Source of the DNA: Desulfobacterales bacterium
GTDB taxonomy: Bacteria; Desulfobacterota; DSM-4660; Desulfatiglandales; JALVZP01
Length of the DNA stretch: 5,852 nucleotides
Assembly: GCA_027037575.1 (NCBI GenBank)
Contig: JALVZP010000346.1
Coordinates: forward strand, 1 to 5,852
Direction: 5' to 3'
Made by a program: the position numbers and the translations under genes. The notes beneath the pieces were generated by a model. It searched no databases and was not told the DNA's origin. It saw only the letters and a program-made list of their open reading frames with translations. Below, piece by piece: positions 1-5,351 of the stretch; the first letter of the stretch is position 1; each line of letters opens with the position of its first letter.

Positions 1-759
1 TGTCCCAGCAATTACGCCGGCAAATAGGCCCGAAGAAAAGTTCACCTTTGTATTAGGAAGGAAGATATACAAAAATGTAAAAAGTCCCCAGATAACAAAA
101 AGGGAAAAGAATTTTAGAGAAAAAAGAATTAATGGTTTAAAATAACTAATAAGCTGAAATTTAGCACTTACTATATTGAGTTGAGTCTTTATAAATACAG
201 TTGCACTGCTTGAGATAATAAGAAGAACAGGGCATATTAGCATGGCAGATAAATAGTCACTAAATTTTCTGCTAAAAGGCCTCTGTTTTTCGATTCTCCA
301 TATCTCATTGAATGCAAGTTCTATATTCCCTATTACCCTTATGATGGTCCAAAAGAGTGCTACAAGACCTAAACCCGCTATCATACCACCTTTTGTGCTC
401 ATAAGAAGATTATTGGCAGAAGAAATGATCCTATTCACTACCTCAGGAGATACCACATTTAAAAGCTGTGTTTTTATTTCCCTCTCCAATATCTTCTCAA
501 ACCCAAATCCCTTAGCTATACCAAATGCCATAGCAAAGACAGGGACAACAGAAAGAAGGGAATAAAAAGTAAGGGCAGATGCCCTTAAGTGCATCTTTTC
601 ACGAAAAAATTCCCTTATTGTAATTACAAATACGCGGAGATATTTTAAACCAAAGGAATGTAAAGAAGAAAGCTTTTCATCCTCAATTCTCCATATATCT
701 ATAGCAAAAAATCCTTTTAATTTAGAAAAAAAATCCCTTATCTGATCTATCTTTATCAT
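1..759 (-). CDS. YihY/BrkB-family inner-membrane protein (3' end cut by window edge)
   Basis: The frame is open for 253 codons from the ATG at 759-757 to the window edge, with no stop, so the C-terminus is missing. A soluble N-terminal stretch of about 55 residues is followed by a membrane segment at about 61-82 containing ALTFYSLLSVVPVFA. Further hydrophobic segments lie at about 121-144, 171-190 and 208-233, and a fifth begins at the edge. NIELAFNEIWRIEKQR (about 145-160) and LPNTKVNFSSGLFAG (near the end) are recognisable YihY/BrkB (formerly 'ribonuclease BN') signatures. Known members have about six membrane spans and 280-430 residues, so some 40-180 residues lie outside. The old RNase BN label is wrong for this family; E. 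coli YhjD has been linked genetically to LPS precursor export. The start overlaps the AsmA stop as ATGA, with GGGG 11 bases upstream. Family assignment is firm; the molecular function is not known. Confidence 0.92.
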   Translation of the reverse strand, partial: MIKIDQIRDFFSKLKGFFAIDIWRIEDEKLSSLHSFGLKYLRVFVITIREFFREKMHLRASALTFYSLLSVVPVFAMAFGIAKGFGFEKILEREIKTQLLNVVSPEVVNRIISSANNLLMSTKGGMIAGLGLVALFWTIIRVIGNIELAFNEIWRIEKQRPFSRKFSDYLSAMLICPVLLIISSSATVFIKTQLNIVSAKFQLISYFKPLILFSLKFFSLFVIWGLFTFLYIFLPNTKVNFSSGLFAGVIAGT

Positions 760-2741
760 CTACCAAATATCCCCTTTAGAAGCTCTTTTCCCATCTCTTC
801 AATAGGATTTTCTTCTTTTTTCTGTTTGGCCCCTTTCTTTTCTTTAAATAGCTTCTTAAATAAAAGCTCCTTTGCTATTCCAGTTAGATCTGGTGCAATC
901 TTGGGAGAAGAAAATGTCCCAGAAAGAATTATTGGAACAGCTATGGGCCTTTCAGGATTTTTTATATATTCTGGTGTAATTCTAAAGCTTAATCTTTGAC
1001 TTAAAAGATCTGCTTTTCCTTTAGAATTTACCTTTAATTTTGGTGAAATAAGATATGTCTCTTTTGTCTGAAAGACTCCATTCCTTATAAAGAACTTAGA
1101 TCTTATCTCTGAAAAAAGGGTTCTCTTTTTTAATTTTCTTGCCTGAGCAAGTCCAAATGCTGCCTTTATATTCTGAATCATCCCACTAAGATCCAGTCCC
1201 AAAATATAGCCATCTTTTATTAGGAGATTGCCATTTCCATTTAAGGAAGAAAGAATCTCATCTGGAGTATCTCCTTTCATACTCAATGAAAGATCCATGT
1301 TAAATGTGCCTGTTATTATATCTTCCTTTATCAGATCCCTTACAAGCAGTTCAATAAGGACATTTTTTATATTCAAGGCCAGTTTGGTAATAGGCTTCTT
1401 CCCTTTGACATTTATAATCGTATTCATGCTAAAGGCACCTTTATACATGTTCATACTAAATGGTTTTATCTGGATAATCCCATCCTTTGCTACAACTTTT
1501 ATATATATGTTTTTAAAATGGAGTCTTTTTGCAATAAGGCTTCCTATCTTAATCTGGCCATTCATTACAAGTCTTCTCAAGGGAGAATAATCTATAGAAG
1601 ATGCCTTTTTACTTTTAGAAGAAGTTACTGCAACCTTTTTTGCCTTTTTCTTTGGCTTAGGAGTAATAGGGATATACCGATCTATGTTTATCTTATCCAG
1701 CTTTATATCAAATAAAAGATTGGGTCTATTAAACTCCTTTGCCTTAACAAAAAATCTCATATGGGATTGATCCAAATCAAAAATACCATTGCTTATATCT
1801 ATCTGCTTTGATGTTCCTTTTATATGGGCAGATATTGCTATCTTTTGAAGCGCATTCGGGTCAGAAAATCTTAAGTTGTTTATCTTAAACCTTTTTAAGA
1901 TCCTCCTTAGAGAAAAAGGATTTGTCTTTAAATCAAAATCATAGGATGGATTCTTGGAGCTTACATCTTTTACCTTTCCTTTTAAATTCAAAACTAATTC
2001 TCGGAATATATTCATTCTTATACTTAGTGGCATTATTCCCTTCCCAGGGGTCTTTCCCAAGGGTCCTATCTCTCCGTCTATCCTTATTGGGTTTCCCTCT
2101 AAGTTTGCTGTAAGCTCAAATCCAATTGGCTTAAAGAATGAAATATTCTTTAGCCTCAAATTTATCCCCGTAATTCCCATCTTCTTTCCTGTTACCTGAT
2201 CTATCCATATGATGGCAGCATCACTAATACCAAACTCATCTACAGAGATATTTTTAAATGGAAGTACCACTCCAGAGCTTTTCTGAGTCAATTGAGCATC
2301 TTTTGTCTTTAGCTCTATCTGCTTTGGAGGACTACTGATAGATGTAAATCTCCAATTTACCATTCCATACCTATTTTTTATAAGGAATATACGAGGCCTA
2401 TTCATGATGAATCTTTTTACCTGAAGATCTCTTGATAAGATAAATGGGATAAGTCTTATTTGAACATCAAAGGACTTAAGAGAGATAAAATCCTTTTCTT
2501 TAAATCCCTCTGGATTACCTATATGAAGGTCAGAAAGCCTTAGGAGTGCAGTAGGGAAAAGTCTTAGCTTTAGTTTTCCATTTATCGTAACATTCCTCCC
2601 TATTGCCTTTGAGATCTTCTCTTCTATCATTGGCTTGTATCTATTTATGTCAATAAAACTTGGCGCTATAATAAGTGCCAGAACAGTTAAAAAAACAACA
2701 GCAATTACAATTATTACTATCCATTTAATGGCCTTTTTCAT
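756..2741 (-). CDS. AsmA-family envelope protein
   Basis: This is a 661-residue protein, close to the length of E. coli AsmA (617). Residues 5-28 form one strongly hydrophobic signal-anchor after MKKAIK. The classic AsmA N-terminal block follows at 29-80 (DINRYKPMIEEKISKAIGR, then NGKLKLRLFP and a LSDLHIGNPEGF motif). The middle is beta-strand-like repeat sequence. A Lys/Ser/Pro-rich linker at about 361-384 separates it from the conserved AsmA C-terminal region (about 385-625), which has NGNGNLLIKDGYILGLDLSG and GTFSSPKIAPDL near its end. The tail (630-661) is Lys/Glu rich. AsmA-like proteins are anchored in the inner membrane, extend into the periplasm, and the larger members are thought to bridge lipids to the outer membrane. 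The ATG at 2741-2739 has a GGGGG ribosome site at 2754-2750, 8 bases away. It is the first gene of a pair with the YihY-family gene, overlapping it by four bases. Confidence 0.93.
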   Translation of the reverse strand: MKKAIKWIVIIVIAVVFLTVLALIIAPSFIDINRYKPMIEEKISKAIGRNVTINGKLKLRLFPTALLRLSDLHIGNPEGFKEKDFISLKSFDVQIRLIPFILSRDLQVKRFIMNRPRIFLIKNRYGMVNWRFTSISSPPKQIELKTKDAQLTQKSSGVVLPFKNISVDEFGISDAAIIWIDQVTGKKMGITGINLRLKNISFFKPIGFELTANLEGNPIRIDGEIGPLGKTPGKGIMPLSIRMNIFRELVLNLKGKVKDVSSKNPSYDFDLKTNPFSLRRILKRFKINNLRFSDPNALQKIAISAHIKGTSKQIDISNGIFDLDQSHMRFFVKAKEFNRPNLLFDIKLDKINIDRYIPITPKPKKKAKKVAVTSSKSKKASSIDYSPLRRLVMNGQIKIGSLIAKRLHFKNIYIKVVAKDGIIQIKPFSMNMYKGAFSMNTIINVKGKKPITKLALNIKNVLIELLVRDLIKEDIITGTFNMDLSLSMKGDTPDEILSSLNGNGNLLIKDGYILGLDLSGMIQNIKAAFGLAQARKLKKRTLFSEIRSKFFIRNGVFQTKETYLISPKLKVNSKGKADLLSQRLSFRITPEYIKNPERPIAVPIILSGTFSSPKIAPDLTGIAKELLFKKLFKEKKGAKQKKEENPIEEMGKELLKGIFGR

Positions 2742-2771
2742 TTTTTTATCCCCCTAATATCGGTTTTATTT

Positions 2772-2800
2772 AGAATAATCCTTGACAAGAAAAAAGGCAA
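2772..2800 (-). promoter_or_regulatory. Candidate sigma-70-type promoter for the AsmA-YihY operon
   Basis: Read on the minus strand, TTGCCT (2800-2795, four of six matches to TTGACA) is followed after exactly 17 bases by TATTCT (2777-2772, four of six matches to TATAAT). Transcription would begin near 2765, leaving a leader of about 24 bases that contains the GGGGG ribosome site at 2754-2750. Position, spacing and leader all fit. This is a consensus match by eye only, in AT-rich DNA where chance matches are common. Confidence 0.4.
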
Positions 2801-2810
2801 ATGTTTAGTA
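2782..2810 (+). promoter_or_regulatory. Candidate promoter for the fumarase-beta operon (good -35, poor -10)
   Basis: A perfect TTGACA lies at 2782-2787 inside CTTGACAAG. The -10 is unclear: TTTAGT (2804-2809, 16-base spacing, four of six matches) or TAGTAA (2806-2811, 18-base spacing, three of six). Either would start transcription about 28 bases before the TTG start codon at 2845. The elements interleave with the minus-strand promoter candidate, so both could not be occupied by RNA polymerase at once. Confidence 0.3.
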
Positions 2811-2844
2811 AGTTTAAAGAAAAAAATATCCTTGGACATATAAA

Positions 2845-3402
2845 TTGATTCGTTTAAATACTCCTCTTTCAGAAAAGGATATTGAGAAATTAAAAGCAGG
2901 GGACAGGATTCTTATAAGTGGGATTATATATGGGGCAAGAGATCTTGTTCACAAAAGATTTGTGGAAGCTATAGAAAGAGGAGAGAAGCTTCCTATCTCC
3001 CTTGAGGGTCAGGTTATATATTACACAGGTATGTCTCCTCCTCCTAAGGGGAAGATAGTTGGTTCTGTTGGTCCAACCTCAAGTTATAGGATGGATAAAT
3101 ATGTTCCAGCACTTCTTAGCCTGGGACTTAAGGGATGCATAGGAAAAGGACCAAGATCAGATTTTGTGAAAAAGACACTTATCAAATATAAGGCCATTTA
3201 TATGGCTACCATAGGAGGGGCAGGGGCATTGATATCTAAGGCAATAAAAAAAGCGAGAGTAGTTGCATATGAAGAATTTGGCCCTGAGGCATTAATGGAA
3301 TTTTATGTAGAGGATTTTCCTGCATTTGTAGTAAATGATATATATGGGAATGATCTTTATATTGAAGGACAGAAGAGATATTCAATCCTAAATGAAGGAT
3401 AA
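2845..3402 (+). CDS. Class I fumarate hydratase, beta subunit (Fe-S hydro-lyase, tartrate dehydratase beta type)
   Basis: This 185-residue protein is the normal size for the beta subunit of two-subunit class I fumarases, equal to the C-terminal domain of one-chain enzymes. These interconvert fumarate and malate in the TCA cycle; a related tartrate dehydratase activity cannot be excluded. Family motifs in order are IRLNTPLS at the N-terminus, YGARDLVHKR (29-38), GPTSSYRMD (76-84, with the Thr, Arg and Asp expected at the active site), GKG (100-102), GGAGAL (about 124-129) and VEDFPAFVVND. The [4Fe-4S] cysteines of this enzyme class sit in the alpha subunit. No alpha gene is adjacent: the upstream neighbour is divergent and the downstream genes are unrelated. 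The start must be TTG at 2845, because an in-frame TAA lies at 2815-2817 with no ATG or GTG between, and the result matches the family N-terminus. The ribosome site is weak (GGA at 2834-2836). The gene overlaps the next by 11 bases. Confidence 0.9.
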   Translation: MIRLNTPLSEKDIEKLKAGDRILISGIIYGARDLVHKRFVEAIERGEKLPISLEGQVIYYTGMSPPPKGKIVGSVGPTSSYRMDKYVPALLSLGLKGCIGKGPRSDFVKKTLIKYKAIYMATIGGAGALISKAIKKARVVAYEEFGPEALMEFYVEDFPAFVVNDIYGNDLYIEGQKRYSILNEG

Positions 3403-4267
3403 CAGAAAAAGTATCATAAGCATTTTGCTTCTTCTCTGCCTCATTCTTATCCCATCTTCTACATATATTGGATATAAGTATGGATTTAAAAAGGGATATC
3501 AAGAACATGTTAGAAAGATAAAGCTCAAAAAAGGAAAAAAAGGCAGGGAAGGAATAAGAGAAGGCATAAAAGGGCCTGTTAAAAAGAAAAAAGTAAAATT
3601 TAAAGAAAGTAAAAAAGAAGGACATATTAAAAAAGAAAAGAAAAAATTAACCTGTGAAGTTGCAAAAAAGGATTTTCTGGGTTTTATCTCTTACTTAGAA
3701 AAGAAGGATTATATAAGACAGTATTGTAAGAAAAGGGACTTAAAAGAAATATTTTCAGACATTATACTCAGGCTTTCATCTAACCCTCCTTCAGTGCAGG
3801 AAGATGCAGTTTCAAAAAATTTGATAAAGAATATATATCATTTCTTTAGAATATTATCTTCAGACGAACTGAAGCTTATTAAGGAAATAATTAGAAATGA
3901 GAATGATCAGCTGGAATATATATGCAGGTGCTATTATACCTGGCTTGTCTCACAGGATAGATGTCCAGACACCTATGGTTTCCTGCCCACATTGGATACT
4001 GCATATAAGTATGCAGTATTTTTCTTGAATACCATAGGAGGAAGGTCCTATCTCTTTAGAAGAAGCAACAAGATAAGGCTCATCGCAACCTATTACAGTC
4101 TCCTGATTATAGATCAGATGAAAAAAAGAGGCAGAAATATATATGGAATCAATATCTATCCAATTGCCGAGAGGCTTAAGGATGAGATAAAAAGATACCC
4201 TGATCTTTTATTTCAAAAAAAATACATAGAGGAGCTTGATCTCATTATTGGAGGAAGAAATGGGTGA
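3392..4267 (+). CDS. Hypothetical membrane-anchored protein with lysine-rich linker
   Basis: I do not recognise this 291-residue protein. It has a short basic N-terminus (MKDNRKS), one hydrophobic anchor at about 8-28, then a strongly basic low-complexity linker at about 33-86 with 22 lysines in 54 residues. A mixed, mostly helical-looking domain fills about 88-291. That domain has cysteines at 88, 112, 178, 180 and 191 (the last three as CRC and CP) and an aromatic-rich segment around 176-222. The anchor would place the domain outside the cytoplasm if it is a signal-anchor. However, the basic linker after the anchor would favour the opposite topology under the positive-inside rule, so the side is open. 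The start ATG at 3392 overlaps the fumarase-beta stop by 11 bases and has only a weak ribosome site, suggesting translational coupling. No other ATG occurs before residue 243. The gene is real by length, anchor architecture and tight operon packing; function is unknown. Confidence 0.8.
   Translation: MKDNRKSIISILLLLCLILIPSSTYIGYKYGFKKGYQEHVRKIKLKKGKKGREGIREGIKGPVKKKKVKFKESKKEGHIKKEKKKLTCEVAKKDFLGFISYLEKKDYIRQYCKKRDLKEIFSDIILRLSSNPPSVQEDAVSKNLIKNIYHFFRILSSDELKLIKEIIRNENDQLEYICRCYYTWLVSQDRCPDTYGFLPTLDTAYKYAVFFLNTIGGRSYLFRRSNKIRLIATYYSLLIIDQMKKRGRNIYGINIYPIAERLKDEIKRYPDLLFQKKYIEELDLIIGGRNG
4250..4254 (+). promoter_or_regulatory. Ribosome binding site that decides the 4260 start
   Basis: GGAGG, the strongest Shine-Dalgarno match in the plus-strand operon, sits 5 bases before ATG 4260 and inside the end of the upstream coding region. 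It argues against the in-frame TTG at 4236, which would add eight residues. Confidence 0.75.
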
Positions 4268-4784
4268 GATAAAGAGCACAATGGATATAATTATGGAAAA
4301 GCTAAATAAAATCAATATAAGTGAAGAAGACAAAAAAGAAATAATAAAAAAAGAGGCAGAAGAAACTGCAAAAAGGCTTGTATCCACTTATAAGAAAGAT
4401 GGAGATATAAAAAAACTCTTTAATGAATTGAATCAATTAAGCGGAGAAAAAAGGAAAGAAACAGAAAAGTCAATTATTTCTGAATGCATAGAGATGATAT
4501 CCCCTTATGGAGAATATAATGAGATAGCAATAAAGTTAATAAAAGAGATCCTGAAGAAAGATGTAAATGGGATAAGAGACATTATATCTTCAGAAGAGGA
4601 AAGGCTAAACAAGATAAAAGAAAGGATTAAAGAGGATCTCATTGATAAGCTAAAGAAAAGGGACATATATGGAAGTGCTGTTATTCCAAATATAGAAGCA
4701 AGTTCTCTCTGGAAAGAGGAAGTAGAAAAGGCTAAAGAAAGGATGAGATCAGATATGAATAACTTTATCAGCAATCTGCAGTGA
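4260..4784 (+). CDS. Hypothetical Lys/Glu-rich, probably coiled-coil protein
   Basis: I do not recognise this 174-residue protein. It is extremely charged, with 28 Lys and 27 Glu, and reads as long amphipathic helices with heptad-like hydrophobic spacing at about 1-60 and 86-135. It has no membrane segment or signal peptide and one cysteine (76), so it is probably cytoplasmic. A less charged patch at about 137-151 (YGSAVIPNIEASSLW) is the part most likely to be conserved. The start at ATG 4260 is chosen because GGAGG at 4250-4254 lies 5 bases upstream; a longer frame from TTG at 4236 has no usable ribosome site. The gene overlaps the preceding membrane-protein gene by 8 bases (ATGGGTGA), so the two are likely made together. 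Its last 36 bases overlap the end of yedF on the other strand. A scaffold, adaptor or chaperone-like role is possible but unsupported. Confidence 0.75.
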   Translation: MGEIKSTMDIIMEKLNKINISEEDKKEIIKKEAEETAKRLVSTYKKDGDIKKLFNELNQLSGEKRKETEKSIISECIEMISPYGEYNEIAIKLIKEILKKDVNGIRDIISSEEERLNKIKERIKEDLIDKLKKRDIYGSAVIPNIEASSLWKEEVEKAKERMRSDMNNFISNLQ

Positions 4785-5348
4785 TGTAACTATATCCAGC
4801 ATATTCGTAGTTTCTCCTACTTCTTTTTTATCTAAAAGTCCGAAATATTCAAGGCATGTTCCACAAACAAATATCTGAACACCTGATTTTTCAAGTTCTT
4901 TAAGGCCTTGAACAAGAGGAGAACCCTTAATTGCAAGCTTTACTCCATTATTCATAAATACAATTCTCCACAGGCCATCCATCTCCTTTAATGTGTTTAT
5001 AAAGTTCTGCATCAATTTTTCTCCAAGTATATCATCTCCATGACCAATCTTGTTGTTGGTTATTAAGATAAGAATCTTTTTTTCTCTTTCTTCCTTTTCT
5101 TCCTCTACATAGGCTGATGCCATGCATGAAGTTGACTCCAAGATCCCTATTATCTCTATCCTATCTTCTTTCTTTCTTGTGCTTACAGAATATCCTCTTG
5201 AACCAAGAAACCTACTTACATTCTGTTTTGCTGCTTCATTATCTACCAGGACAGTTATCTCCTTGGGGGCCTCCTTTTCAACAGCCTCCTTTGTCTTTAA
5301 AACAGGTGCAGGACATGCAAGACCTCTTGCATCTATCCTAACTCCCAT
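4749..5348 (-). CDS. yedF: Selenium-metabolism-associated sulfurtransferase-like protein YedF
   Basis: This 199-residue protein is a fusion. Residues 1-72 form a TusA/SirA-like domain with the persulfide-site motif DARGLACPAPV (Cys12 in CPAP). A linker rich in Glu and Lys (about 81-91) leads to a DsrE-like domain at about 92-199 with two close cysteines, CGTC at 162-165; Cys75 lies in the linker region. This architecture, and the position 3 bases after selD, match the YedF family, which co-occurs with SelD and is assumed to take part in selenium or sulfur transfer; its reaction is unproven. The ATG at 5348-5346 has GGGGG at 5359-5355, 6 bases upstream. The C-terminus (ADKVIHI) ends where the family usually ends. 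Its last 36 bases overlap, tail to tail, the last codons of the plus-strand coiled-coil gene. Confidence 0.9.
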   Translation of the reverse strand: MGVRIDARGLACPAPVLKTKEAVEKEAPKEITVLVDNEAAKQNVSRFLGSRGYSVSTRKKEDRIEIIGILESTSCMASAYVEEEKEEREKKILILITNNKIGHGDDILGEKLMQNFINTLKEMDGLWRIVFMNNGVKLAIKGSPLVQGLKELEKSGVQIFVCGTCLEYFGLLDKKEVGETTNMLDIVTSLQIADKVIHI

Positions 5349-5351
5349 ATT

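Larger units (their letters stand above)
2742..2844. other. Divergent intergenic region
   Basis: This 103-base, very AT-rich gap is the only intergenic space of any size in the window and separates the AsmA-YihY and fumarase-beta operons. Besides the interleaved promoter candidates it holds two similar words on the plus strand, TCCTTGACA at 2779-2787 and TCCTTGGACA at 2829-2838. The first sits inside the near-palindrome CTTGACAAG (2781-2789). They could be protein-binding sites, but two short copies are weak evidence. Confidence 0.5.

Noticed and set aside
1228..1590. Plus-strand open frame of 120 codons
   Set aside because: It lies wholly inside the AsmA-family gene on the opposite strand; its translation is just the hydrophobic antisense of beta-strand-rich sequence, with no family motif. 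The same holds for the plus-strand frames at 1518-1715, 1922-2113, 1954-2199 and, opposite the YihY gene, 308-565.
3236..3625. Minus-strand open frame of 129 codons
   Set aside because: It is antisense to the fumarase-beta end and the lysine-rich linker; its Phe-rich sequence is the complement of AAA/GAA codons.
3664..3670. A AAA AAG heptamer in the reading frame, like the dnaX frameshift site
   Set aside because: No upstream Shine-Dalgarno-like stimulator or downstream stem is visible, and the minus-one frame adds only a short tail; A-rich sequence makes such heptamers common here.
4236..4259. Upstream TTG start for the coiled-coil gene
   Set aside because: A GGAG lies only one base from it, too close to work, whereas ATG 4260 has GGAGG at a proper distance.
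4505..4774. Minus-strand open frame of 89 codons
   Set aside because: It is antisense to the Lys/Glu-rich gene, giving Ser/Leu/Phe-rich sequence by complement, with no ribosome site or family resemblance.
4807..4830. Possible terminator: GTAG, six-base loop, CTAC, then a T-rich run
   Set aside because: The stem is only four base pairs and the whole element lies inside yedF coding sequence; too weak to call.
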